From contig CAMHJQ010000011.1 in NCBI GenBank assembly GCA_946185485.1, positions 29,366 through 93,365 of the forward strand: a stretch of DNA of 64,000 nt, given 5' to 3'. Under the pieces are notes generated by a model. The model was not told where the DNA came from, did not search any database, and saw only the letters and a program-made list of their open reading frames with translations. Numbering within the stretch: position 1 is the stretch's first letter; each line of letters opens with the position of its first letter. The position numbers were made by a program, and so were the translations under genes. Origin of the DNA: an uncultured Prevotellaceae bacterium (GTDB lineage Bacteria; Bacteroidota; Bacteroidia; Bacteroidales; Bacteroidaceae). Positions 15,526-24,830 of the stretch are shown here, piece after piece.

Positions 15526-18500
15526 TTAGAATGTTACGTTGAGACCAAACGAATAGGTAGTAGGTGAGGGATAGCGTCCGTTGTCCAGACCAGCCACAAA
15601 CGTTGACTGCGTACTGGTACCGACTTCAGGATCGTATCCGTCGTAGCCAGTGATGGTGAGCAGGTTCTGGATGTTGACATTTACGCGAAGGCTTTCAAGC
15701 GACAACTTTCTGATGAGCTTCTTCGGGAAAGTGTAACCCAGCGAGATGTTCTTCAGACGGATATAGCTTGCATCCTCGATGTATCGGTCGCTCCAGCGGT
15801 CGTTATCGTTGGGGTCTCCCACTGATACTCGAGGTAGACCTGCACCTGGATTAGCAATCTTTACATTATAGATGTCATCATACCAGTTGTATATCAGTTG
15901 CCCATCACCACGGTCTACACCAGCTGAGTAGTCCTTGTTGGGATCAATGGGCTCTAGACGGGTTGCATCAAGCACGTCAGTCAACTGGTTGATCCACGTG
16001 TTGTTCATGTGGGTCAGCTTGTACTTGTTGTAGTTACCAACCTTATTGCCATAAGAGCCGTTGATGAAGATGTTCAAGTCGAAGTTGTTCCAACGGAAGG
16101 TGTTGGTCCAACCGAAGGTGAACTTAGGCAGGGGAGAGCCGATGTCTGTACGGTCATATTCGTCAATCTTTCCATCGGGTACGCCGTCTGGACCGCTGAG
16201 GTCCTTATACTTGATATCACCTACCCAAACAGTAGAGTTCTTGGCATAAACTCCGTTTACAGCAGGGTGTTCAGTCTTTGGAGAGTTCTCAATGTCTTCA
16301 ACAGAGGTGTAGTAGCCGTCACATACATATCCGTAGAAGTTGAACAAGGAACCACCAACTTCAGTTTGAGATACCTGAGGCTCTTGTCCATTCCACTGAC
16401 CATAACCCTTTAAAATTGTGTTGCCAGAACCGTCATTCAGGGCAATCAGCTTATTGCGGTTGAAGGAGATTTGGAATTCTGAATCCCACTCAAACTTGCC
16501 AACAATAGGATGCGTGTTCAAGGTGATTTCTAGACCCGTGTTGCGGATGGTACCGTAGTTGCCCGAAGGAGCTGAAAGAGCAGAAGAAGGATTACCTCCA
16601 GAACCCATATAAGCAGGCAACTGTAATTGCATGAGCATGTCTTTCGACTCTTTGCGATACCAATCGACGGTCAGGTTGACGCGGTTGTTCCAGAAACCGA
16701 GGTCGAGACCGACGTTCCACTGCTCCTGACTCTCCCACTGAATACCTGGATTGGCAATGTTTGCAGGACGCTGACCTGCACCAAGCGCAGAAGTGTTTCT
16801 CTTTAAAGCAACTCCCCACAAATAAGCACCAATGCTGGAGTTACCAGTCTGTCCCCAACCGATACGCAGCTTACCATTCGAGAGCCACTTTTCTGCGAAG
16901 TTCTTGATGAAGGTCTCGTTGTTGAAACGCCAGCTGGCTGCAAATGAGTGGAAGCCTGCCCAGCGGTTGCTTGGGCCAAAGTTAGAACTACCATCGTAAC
17001 GGTAGGTGTAGGTGGCATTGTAACGGTCGTCATAGCTATAAGTCCAGCGGGTGAAGAACGAAGCCATAGATGCTTCGCCAAAACCAGCACCGAGAGATGG
17101 GTTGGCTGTACCTAATGCAGGATTGTGAACAGCATCATTGGGAAGACCAGAGTTAGAACCGCTTAGATAGTCCCACTTTGACTCCCAAGCCTCCTGTCCA
17201 ACCATACCAGTTACGTTGTGCTTGCCGGCAAAGTTGTGAGTCCAAGTCAGATAGTTCTTAATCTGGTAGAATTTATTTGAATTCTTCTGAATAGCAGAAG
17301 TGTTGTTGTTTTGGTGATACGTAGCCAGGTTGATGATAGGACGATAACGGTCGGCCTTGCTCCAGCCAAGATCGAAACCAAACTCAGTGTGCCAAGTCAA
17401 GTCCTTGTAAAACTTCACATCGAAGAAAATGTTACCATTCAGCTTCTGACGGTTTAGCTTATTGGTGTTGAGCATAGCCAGTGCAATGGGGTTAGGGCTG
17501 CTGGAGCCTTCATACGAACTAGAGGCGTAGTTGCCGTCCATGTCATAGATAGGCAGGTTGGGGGTCGTCGTCAGTGAGTAGTTGATGATACCCTCTTCAC
17601 CATCAGCCAGTTTCAAATCGTCGTTAGTTTCGGAGAAGGCCACGTTAACCCCCATCTTCAACCAAGACTTCAGGTCGGCATCGACATTGGCACGGGCCGA
17701 CAGACGGTTGAAACTAGAACCAATGATGGTACCTTCCTGATTCATGTAAGAACCGCTGACATAGTAGCGGACCTTGTCAGTACCACCCTGGGCGCTAATC
17801 TGGTGCTGATGCATCAAAGCGGTTTGGAAGACTGCATCCTGCCAGTTGGTACCTTTACCCAACAAAGACCTGTCAACGAAGGTCGGGTTTGCTGTGGCTT
17901 CACCATAATTCACATACATGTTATAATAGTCTGCATACTGACGCAAATCAAGAATGTCGAGGCGCTTGGTCTGACGGTTGATGGCCAATGTTCCGCTATA
18001 AGAGAACTTGGCTTCACCAGCCTTACCGTGCTTGGTGGTAATCAGAACGACACCATTAGCACCCTGGGCACCGTAAATAGCGGTTGCAGAGGCGTCTTTC
18101 AGAATCTCCATGCTGATAATGTCCTGGGGGTCGATGGTTGACAACGGAGAAATGGTGGACACAGAACCATTACCAAGGGCATCACCCAAGCCGTAGTCGT
18201 AACCAGTCAAACCGCCGCTCTGAACGATAACACCATCGATGACGTACAGAGGTTCAGCATTGGCATTGATGGTGGCGGTACCGCGAACGCGGATAGAAGA
18301 ACCAGAACCAGGAGCACCGGAAGTGGATACTGCGCTTACACCAGCAGCATGACCTTGCAGAGCCTGGTCAAGAGAGGTGATAATAGAGCCCTTGATGGCA
18401 CTCTCGCCTACTGTGGCAGAAGCACCGGAGATGTCGCTCTTCTTCATGGTACCGTAACCGACAACTACCACTTCGTCAAGTACTTTCTTGTCCTCTTCGA

Positions 18501-18834
18501 GGGTAATCTGGTAGTTGGTCTGGCTAGTGATGCGGACTTCCTTCGTCACGTAGCCGATGTAGCTGATGACGAGGGTCTGGCCTTGACTGGCATTGAGGGT
18601 GAAGTTACCGTCGAAGTCGGTAGCGACGCCGGTAGACGTTCCCTTGATAACTACACTTGCACCGATGACGGGGCCCATGGCGTCCGATACGGTACCAGTA
18701 ATCTTCTTCGCCTGTTGTACCTCATTGGGCAGTGGTGAACTGCCCCCTGCGGCATACGTCACGGGCGAATAGCCCAGCAGGAATATAGTGCATAATCCTG
18801 CCAGCAGAGAGTTTTTACTGCAATTGAAAATCAT
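15526..18834 (-). CDS. SusC/RagA family TonB-dependent outer-membrane transporter (cluster 1)
   Basis: The 1102-residue protein has a signal peptide ending near YAAGG and a carboxypeptidase-regulatory-like domain (about 42-120, KKITGTVSDAMGPVIGASV). A SusC-type plug follows, with VVVGYGTMKKSDISG, LQGHAAGV and DASATAIYGAQGANGVVLITTK, then a 22-strand-type barrel ending SFGLNVTF. It imports oligosaccharides across the outer membrane using TonB energy and pairs with the next gene, susD. The promoter at 18889-18920 gives a leader of roughly 50 bases. A diverged fragment of a paralogue survives at 28.4-28.7 kb. Confidence 0.95.
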   Translation of the reverse strand: MIFNCSKNSLLAGLCTIFLLGYSPVTYAAGGSSPLPNEVQQAKKITGTVSDAMGPVIGASVVIKGTSTGVATDFDGNFTLNASQGQTLVISYIGYVTKEVRITSQTNYQITLEEDKKVLDEVVVVGYGTMKKSDISGASATVGESAIKGSIITSLDQALQGHAAGVSAVSTSGAPGSGSSIRVRGTATINANAEPLYVIDGVIVQSGGLTGYDYGLGDALGNGSVSTISPLSTIDPQDIISMEILKDASATAIYGAQGANGVVLITTKHGKAGEAKFSYSGTLAINRQTKRLDILDLRQYADYYNMYVNYGEATANPTFVDRSLLGKGTNWQDAVFQTALMHQHQISAQGGTDKVRYYVSGSYMNQEGTIIGSSFNRLSARANVDADLKSWLKMGVNVAFSETNDDLKLADGEEGIINYSLTTTPNLPIYDMDGNYASSSYEGSSSPNPIALAMLNTNKLNRQKLNGNIFFDVKFYKDLTWHTEFGFDLGWSKADRYRPIINLATYHQNNNTSAIQKNSNKFYQIKNYLTWTHNFAGKHNVTGMVGQEAWESKWDYLSGSNSGLPNDAVHNPALGTANPSLGAGFGEASMASFFTRWTYSYDDRYNATYTYRYDGSSNFGPSNRWAGFHSFAASWRFNNETFIKNFAEKWLSNGKLRIGWGQTGNSSIGAYLWGVALKRNTSALGAGQRPANIANPGIQWESQEQWNVGLDLGFWNNRVNLTVDWYRKESKDMLMQLQLPAYMGSGGNPSSALSAPSGNYGTIRNTGLEITLNTHPIVGKFEWDSEFQISFNRNKLIALNDGSGNTILKGYGQWNGQEPQVSQTEVGGSLFNFYGYVCDGYYTSVEDIENSPKTEHPAVNGVYAKNSTVWVGDIKYKDLSGPDGVPDGKIDEYDRTDIGSPLPKFTFGWTNTFRWNNFDLNIFINGSYGNKVGNYNKYKLTHMNNTWINQLTDVLDATRLEPIDPNKDYSAGVDRGDGQLIYNWYDDIYNVKIANPGAGLPRVSVGDPNDNDRWSDRYIEDASYIRLKNISLGYTFPKKLIRKLSLESLRVNVNIQNLLTITGYDGYDPEVGTSTQSTFVAGLDNGRYPSPTTYSFGLNVTF

Positions 18835-18888
18835 ACTTTTTTTATTAGTTAATAGTATAAATTATCATCTTAGTTTGGTAAGACGATG

Positions 18889-18920
18889 CAAAATTAATAC
18901 AATTTCTTTAAAAAGTACAA
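18889..18920 (-). promoter_or_regulatory. Promoter of the first susC operon
   Basis: On the minus strand TTG (18918-18920), 21 bases and TAATTTTG (18889-18896) fit the Bacteroidetes promoter. It lies 55 bases before the susC start, and no coding sequence intervenes. Confidence 0.65.
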
Positions 18921-18972
18921 TATTATATTGCTCATTTTGCGTACTTTTTTGAAAAAGAAACAATAAAAAAAG

Positions 18973-19935
18973 TTAATTTTTGTGTTGCGCTGCCGAACTC
19001 GACAGGAATTCTTTTACGTGTTTTACATATCCTTCCTTCTGCTTCAAGTAGGACTCTGCATGTTCAGCTCCTTCGGCAATCCACAGTTCCTGCTTCCCTG
19101 ACTTACCCTTTAGCCGAGCCTCATAGAGCCGGTACACCATTTTAGTCGGTACAAAGGTGTCGTTTCCTCCATGTATGAATAGCATCGGATATGTGGACTT
19201 GCTGACCTCGTTGATAGCAGAAGCCTCTCCAAAGCTCCATCCATAACACAGCTTGCACAATATACTGGAAGAAAACATCAATGGGAACTCTGGTAGTCCA
19301 AACTGGTTCTTCAGCTCTCCGGCAAGCTCTTCCCAGACACTCGTATAGCCGCAATCCTCAATGAAATGGATGTCTTTGATGGCTTCCGGCATTTCTGTTG
19401 CTGACATCATCATAGTGATAGCAGCACCCATTGAGACACCGTGGACAACCATCGTGTCAGTCTGGAATATCGATAGCCAATGGAGGGCATCCTTCCTGTC
19501 AAGCCACCCCATCTGAATCATATCACCTTCACTGAGGCCGCTCGCATGGAGGTCTGGCATCACCACGTTATAACCCAGCTCCCGCTCATAGAGACGTGCC
19601 AGATACAGGAAGTCGATAGCACAATCGCGCCAGCCATGAATCACCAAGGCTGTTTTGTTGCCACCTCTTCTGACATAGAGCGCGTGATGCCTTTCACCTG
19701 TCGGCATGTCAACAAAAGTGTCTCGCAAGGCATGAATCCGACGCAGGCTGTCTATCCAAGGACGTGTCTCCGGGTAGGTTGCAAACTGCTCGCGATAGCA
19801 GAAAGCCGTATCTGCCCGTTTGGGGTCAGGAGAAAGCGAATAATTGAGCATATAGAAACTGGCTCCAATGGTTGTTGCCAAGAAAACAACCAGAACAATA
19901 CCTATACACCATCCGATAATCTTGATTTTACTCAT
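18973..19935 (-). CDS. Alpha/beta hydrolase, membrane-anchored
   Basis: This 320-residue protein has one N-terminal membrane segment (about 8-30) and then an alpha/beta hydrolase fold. The oxyanion loop is IHGWRD, the nucleophile elbow is GVSMGAA (Ser168), the acid is likely in HGGNDTFVP and the histidine in GAEHAES. The family covers esterases, peptidases and acyl transferases, so no substrate can be given. It has its own consensus promoter (20028-20059) and lies upstream of the susC operon in the same direction. A role in removing ester substituents is possible but unsupported. Confidence 0.8.
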   Translation of the reverse strand: MSKIKIIGWCIGIVLVVFLATTIGASFYMLNYSLSPDPKRADTAFCYREQFATYPETRPWIDSLRRIHALRDTFVDMPTGERHHALYVRRGGNKTALVIHGWRDCAIDFLYLARLYERELGYNVVMPDLHASGLSEGDMIQMGWLDRKDALHWLSIFQTDTMVVHGVSMGAAITMMMSATEMPEAIKDIHFIEDCGYTSVWEELAGELKNQFGLPEFPLMFSSSILCKLCYGWSFGEASAINEVSKSTYPMLFIHGGNDTFVPTKMVYRLYEARLKGKSGKQELWIAEGAEHAESYLKQKEGYVKHVKEFLSSSAAQHKN

Positions 19936-20027
19936 AAATCAATGTTTTACGCAATGCTTCGAGCGGTGCTTTCAACTCATCCTTACTTGTGAGCCTACCA
20001 CTTCACCACTTAAATCCTCATCGGATG

Positions 20028-20059
20028 CAAAGGTAATCATTCCTGATAAGACCACCAAA
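20028..20059 (-). promoter_or_regulatory. Consensus promoter for the alpha/beta hydrolase
   Basis: On the minus strand TTTG (20056-20059), a 20-base spacer and TACCTTTG (20028-20035) match the Bacteroidetes promoter. The hydrolase start is 93 bases downstream. Confidence 0.75.
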
Positions 20060-20201
20060 TGTTGCACCATCTTTTTGTGTTCAAATATGCGATGACCTGC
20101 CTATATATAAATAATGGTATAAAGGTCGCTATCCAATCATTCATCAATATGAGAACAACAACTAAACAACAACCATCCTCTGAAGATTCCTCTTCTCCCA
20201 T
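20037..20201 (-). CDS. Doubtful 54-residue membrane peptide
   Basis: An ATG at 20201 opens a frame of 54 codons with an acidic start (MGEEESSEDG) and one or two hydrophobic segments (CCLVVVLILM and WIATFIPLFIY). A promoter-like pair on the same strand lies at 20281-20311, about 75 bases upstream. The frame also continues open upstream of that promoter, there is no recognised family, and its end overlaps the hydrolase promoter. It could be a small membrane protein or chance; chance is the safer reading. Confidence 0.2.
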   Translation of the reverse strand: MGEEESSEDGCCLVVVLILMNDWIATFIPLFIYRQVIAYLNTKRWCNIWWSYQE

Positions 20202-20280
20202 GCGATTGAATGTTTCCTCCTCTTCGCCTGTCACTTTCCACTCGATTTTCTCGTTCTCTCTCTTTGTGTTTTTTATGATG

Positions 20281-20311
20281 CAAAGGTACGCATTTATTTT
20301 GGCCCCTGCAA
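20281..20311 (-). promoter_or_regulatory. Orphan promoter in the intergenic region
   Basis: On the minus strand TTG (20309-20311), 20 bases and TACCTTTG (20281-20288) form a good Bacteroidetes promoter. It has no recognised gene behind it except the doubtful 54-residue frame, so it may drive a leader or small RNA running toward the hydrolase. Confidence 0.5.
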
Positions 20312-20478
20312 GCAAAATGCCAAAAAACCAGTGTTTTTCGGGGGTATTTTTCACCCCATTTTTGCAAGAAAATCAGCTCACCCTGTACCAGTCATCATTT
20401 CTTTCATTTCTCTTCATTTCTTTCATTTCTAACACCCCATAGCTCCGCCCTCCGAGATGGCGGGCGGGAACACGGTCC

Positions 20479-20509
20479 GCTCCGTGCAGGAAAATTTCCC
20501 GCACGGAGC
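20479..20509. repeat. GC-rich near-perfect palindrome
   Basis: A 31-base palindrome has 9-bp outer arms GCTCCGTGC/GCACGGAGC and inner GGAAA/TTTCC, with one mismatched pair and a one-base centre. A related partial copy (AGGAAAATTTC then GCGCCGTGCG) follows at once. Confidence 0.7.
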
Positions 20510-20566
20510 AGGAAAATTTCTTGCGCCGTGCGCCGATGCCCTCAGCTACATCCATCGAAACTCGGC

Positions 20567-20784
20567 AAAACGTACTTCCGTACTACGTACTTCCGTACTT
20601 TTTGGTGTTTTCAAAATGCAGGGTACATATATAAAGGTATATATAATATATATATTATATATACCTTTAATAATTATACATAATTTATTCGTTCATTATT
20701 TCCCTTTCGTTCCGTAGCTACCCCGGGGAAAATAAAAAACAGCAAAAAGTACGGAAGTACGTAGTACGTAGTACGTTTTTGTAG
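20567..20784. repeat. Inverted-repeat element with ACGTACTTCCGTACT arms and an AT palindrome core
   Basis: The left arm (about 20567-20611) and right arm (about 20731-20784) are imperfect inverted copies built from ACGTACT and ACGTACTTCCGTACT units, both running into TTTTTGnTGTTTT. Between them, 20632-20669 is a perfect 38-bp AT palindrome with AAAGGTATAT/ATATACCTTT ends. The total is about 215 bp with no ORF of note. It looks like a non-coding mobile (MITE-like) or structural element; its copy number elsewhere cannot be judged here. Confidence 0.65.
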
Positions 20785-20864
20785 GGTGACACCAAGGACA
20801 CAGGTCTTGTCCCGCTGTGTCCGTTGACAGATAAGGTGGAAGTCGTAAGATTTCCACCTTATCT

Positions 20865-20895
20865 TTTGGCGGTTCGGATTTTTTTTGTACTTTTG
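20865..20895 (+). promoter_or_regulatory. Consensus promoter of the damaged restriction locus
   Basis: TTTG (20865-20868), a 19-base spacer and TACTTTTG (20888-20895) are an exact Bacteroidetes promoter, 28 bases before the ATG of the hsdR remnant at 20924. Confidence 0.75.
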
Positions 20896-20923
20896 TAGGC
20901 AAATATACTATTAACCCACGCTT

Positions 20924-22426
<1,503 letters not shown>

Positions 22427-22427
22427 T

Positions 22428-23040
22428 ATGGATACAAAGAAGTTACGCCAGAAGATCCTCGACCTCGCCATACGTGGTAAGCTCGTTCCCCAGGACCCGA
22501 ACGACGAGCCCGCCATCGACCTCTTAAAGCGCATTAACCCCAAGTTCGAACCTTGTGAGAATAATCCATATGATATACCAGAGAGTTGGTCCTGGACAAG
22601 AGGAGTTGATATTTATGAGCCTATGAAATCAACCTCTCCCTCTGGAGCTACTTTTAAATATATTGATATAGATTCTATTGACAATAAGAGAAATATAATC
22701 ATTTCTGCCAAACGAATTAATACAAAAGATGCTCCAAGTCGAGCTAGTAGATATACAGAAAAATGTAATGTATTATTTTCTATGGTTCGACCATATCTGC
22801 GAAATATTGCGATGGTTACAGAAGATGATTGCATTGCCTCAACGGGATTTTATGTATGTAGAGCCAAAGTCTTATTAGATAGGAAGTTCTGCTATTTTAT
22901 GATGCTTTCAGGCTATGTTGTAGATGGTCTAAATAGCTTTATGAAAGGAGATAATTCGCCTTCAATAAACAAAAGTCATATTGAGTCATTTGCTTTTCCT
23001 CTTCCACCTCTCAACGAACAAAAACGCATCGTGGCGGCTA
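22428..23040 (+). pseudogene. Type I restriction specificity subunit HsdS, 3' truncated
   Basis: The ATG at 22428 starts MDTKKLRQKILDLAIRGKLV, the typical HsdS N-terminal conserved helix. One target-recognition domain follows (YDIPESWSW to INKSHIESF), then the conserved LPPLNEQKRIVAA. At about 23040 homology stops and the frame runs on to 23210 through the antisense of another gene. Only the first half-subunit (one TRD plus the start of the central conserved region) remains; normal HsdS has two TRDs and about 400 residues. With hsdR and hsdM deleted it has no working partner here. Confidence 0.85.
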
Positions 23041-23423
23041 CCGTATGTCAGCGGCATTTTCAGCAGCAGTTCCGGCCGGTCGTATTGCACTTTGGTCAGG
23101 TTGGTCTCATACCCGCAGAGCATGACGGAATCAACATCAGAGCGATAGTAGTAACGTGTCTGCTGCTCTTTGCCGACAATGATGCTGTCATTGCCTCCTG
23201 TTTCTGCTAAGGTATATTTCACCGTGTAGTCCTCATCTGGCTGCTCCATGCTGCTGAAGTCCCAGACGATGTTCTCGCCCATGGCTTCAGAGACAGTGTA
23301 TTCCACCTGCTGTTTCCGTATCTCCCCATCAGCCATTGGCTTGTAAGAGCCTTGAATGTTTTGGGCCAGAGTTGGGAAAGAAATTAGTGTTACAAATAAC
23401 AAAGAAGATATTTTTTTTCTCAT
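23040..23423 (-). pseudogene. Secreted protein of unknown function, 3' truncated at the hsdS junction
   Basis: The start (MRKKISSLLFVTLISFPTLAQ) is a signal peptide. The mature part reads like a Bacteroidetes secreted beta-rich protein (VEYTVSEAMGENIVWDFSSM, ending LLLKMPLTYG). After the Gly codon at about 23040 the frame continues only as antisense of hsdS until 22986, so the natural C-terminus is missing. No family was recognised. The gene lies 13 bases after the frameshifted gene upstream, so the two probably formed one operon. Confidence 0.7.
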
Positions 23424-23435
23424 TTCATATTATTT

Positions 23436-23866
23436 TTAATCTTCTGGTAAATGGCTTATAATTACTGTACGGATTTTGTTTCGCCAAACCCATACTTGAA
23501 GCCCTGAATTGTCAAAATCATACACATGCTGATGTTGTCCACGTTCCTTATTCACAAGAACATATATGACATCGTGTGCAATCGGTGCTTCACCTATAAT
23601 TTGAAGGAACTCATTATAATTCATTCCTATTAATTCGTGTCCGTTGTAAATACATGACTGATTACAGCAGATACTTTTAATAACATTATTTTCACACCAC
23701 AACTCTATTTCATAGCCATATAATGAGTAAAGCTATAACAATCCCAGGGATATGGGGCATCATCATGTTTGTCTATTTGATGAGGCCTCATTTTATAATC
23801 CATAATACTATTCCCTAGTTTGAAATCATCATATGACTTATTTAAAATCAACCCTTTTCTTTCCAT
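23436..23866 (-). pseudogene. Hypothetical gene broken by a frameshift
   Basis: An ATG at 23866 opens a frame (MERKGLILNKSYDDFKLG to DDAPYPWDCYS) that stops at a TAG near 23708. The adjacent frame continues smoothly from about 23730 as LYSLYGYEIELWCENNV and runs to the stop at 23436 (VIISHLPED). Joined, they make one protein of about 143 residues, so a one-base indel near 23730 is likely. No family was recognised; the downstream part has GEAPIAHDVIYVLVNKERGQ. A sequencing error would restore the gene. It starts 20 bases from the edge of the RAYT element, which may have cut off its promoter. Confidence 0.65.
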
Positions 23867-23885
23867 ATTCAACGATTATCGTTTA

Positions 23886-23912
23886 GATCATGGGGTCGGT
23901 TCTTCTGATCAT
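23886..23912 (+). repeat. Left REP-like hairpin
   Basis: A 27-base sequence with GATCA near the start and TGATC near the end folds as a small hairpin around GGGGTCGGTTCTTC. The transposase stop codon (23909-23911) lies inside it. The inverted copy is at 24781-24807. Confidence 0.75.
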
Positions 23913-24703
23913 TTTGCCAACTTTTGAATTACTCCAAACGAAACACCAGTTAGTCTTGACAGTTGTCGGATTCCTGCCCCCAAAGAGAGCATAGTCCTAA
24001 GCACTTCATTGCGTCTTGATTTCTCAAGACTTTGAACCATAAGAGGATTAACAATTCCTTGACTATCAACAAGAAATGATTTTATTTCACTGTCACTGAC
24101 TGGCTTGCTACAGTCTGTGTCAATATCAAGTATCTTTTCGCTTCCCTCTACGGGAGTGTAAACCAGCTCTCTCAAATCTTCCTTTGAGATGCGTGAGAAA
24201 ACAGCTCGGGTAGAACAGAATGTATTCGAATTGCTGTCAAATGCATATTCCTTCCAACTGCTCCAAGGGTAGTCCAATATATTATTCACAATTCCTGCTT
24301 TCAGTGGATTCTGGTGAATGTACCTCAGCAGGGTCACGAAATACTCAAGGCTGTCAACAGGCTCACTTCGAAACCTGTCTTGAAACAGATGACCACTACG
24401 CTCGTATTTCTTGTTGAAATAGTGGGCGTATGTCACGCCGATTCTCTTCACAACATCACTGACCTCCTCTTCTTGTTCCCGTAGTAGCAGATGAAGATGG
24501 TTGCTCATCAGACAATACGCGTAAAATATTGAGAGCGGCGGAAGCCTCAGACCTTGCTCGTCATGCCTATCGGACAGAGCCCTGAGGATGGAAACCATCT
24601 GTAAATAGTCTTCCTCGTCCTCAAAGATGTCCTGACGGTTGATGCCTCTGACCATCACATGGTAAATTCCCGTTCCGCTTTTCTTCCTTAACTGTCGTGC
24701 CAT
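23909..24703 (-). CDS. REP-associated tyrosine transposase (RAYT, Y1/HUH family)
   Basis: The 264-residue protein has the Y1 transposase core: GTGIYHVMVRG near the start, the metal-binding HUH motif in MSNHLHLLL (His69, His71), GHLFQDRFRSEPV and RYIHQNPLKAGIV, where the conserved tyrosine (probably Tyr128) would be the nucleophile. The C-terminal region (about 215-264) resembles a small helix-turn-helix (GIRQLSRLTGVSFGVIQKLAK). RAYTs cut single-stranded REP hairpins; here such hairpins flank the gene. Length and motifs are intact. It has its own consensus promoter at 24733-24764. Confidence 0.88.
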   Translation of the reverse strand: MARQLRKKSGTGIYHVMVRGINRQDIFEDEEDYLQMVSILRALSDRHDEQGLRLPPLSIFYAYCLMSNHLHLLLREQEEEVSDVVKRIGVTYAHYFNKKYERSGHLFQDRFRSEPVDSLEYFVTLLRYIHQNPLKAGIVNNILDYPWSSWKEYAFDSNSNTFCSTRAVFSRISKEDLRELVYTPVEGSEKILDIDTDCSKPVSDSEIKSFLVDSQGIVNPLMVQSLEKSRRNEVLRTMLSLGAGIRQLSRLTGVSFGVIQKLAK

Positions 24704-24732
24704 ATTCGCCCCAAGATATTAGTCTTCGACGG

Positions 24733-24764
24733 CAAAGATACAAATTTGTTCTCAATTCTACAAA
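24733..24764 (-). promoter_or_regulatory. Consensus promoter of the RAYT gene
   Basis: On the minus strand TTTG (24761-24764), 20 bases and TATCTTTG (24733-24740) match the Bacteroidetes promoter, 30 bases upstream of the start codon and inside the element. Confidence 0.75.
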
Positions 24765-24780
24765 TATATTACCTTGTAAA

Positions 24781-24807
24781 ATGATCACAAGAACCGACCC
24801 CGTGATC
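24781..24807 (-). repeat. Right REP-like hairpin
   Basis: This is the inverted copy of 23886-23912 with two mismatches. It contains AAGAACCGACCCC between ATGATC and GTGATC and marks the right edge of the RAYT unit. Confidence 0.75.
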
Positions 24808-24830
24808 ATTGATTATTGATTCTTGTTCTC

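Larger units (their letters stand above)
19936..20923. other. Long intergenic region with repeats and several promoters
   Basis: Almost 1 kb without a convincing conserved gene. It holds two minus-strand promoters, one doubtful small ORF, TTTCATTTC-type short repeats near 20395-20431, a GC-rich palindrome (20479-20509), a large inverted repeat with an AT palindrome inside it (20567-20784), and the plus-strand promoter of the damaged restriction locus. Confidence 0.7.
23886..24807 (-). mobile_element. RAYT transposon-like unit bounded by REP-like hairpins
   Basis: A Y1-type transposase gene is flanked by two inverted 27-bp copies (23886-23912 and 24781-24807) that differ at two positions. Each copy is itself a hairpin with GATC-containing ends. 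No target duplication is visible, as expected for single-strand Y1/IS200-type transposition. The element separates two unrelated gene groups. Confidence 0.75.

Noticed and set aside
20457..20717. 86-codon frame across the palindromes
   Set aside because: It is made from the inverted repeats and AT palindrome; the low-complexity IYIIYILYI run shows it is not a protein gene.
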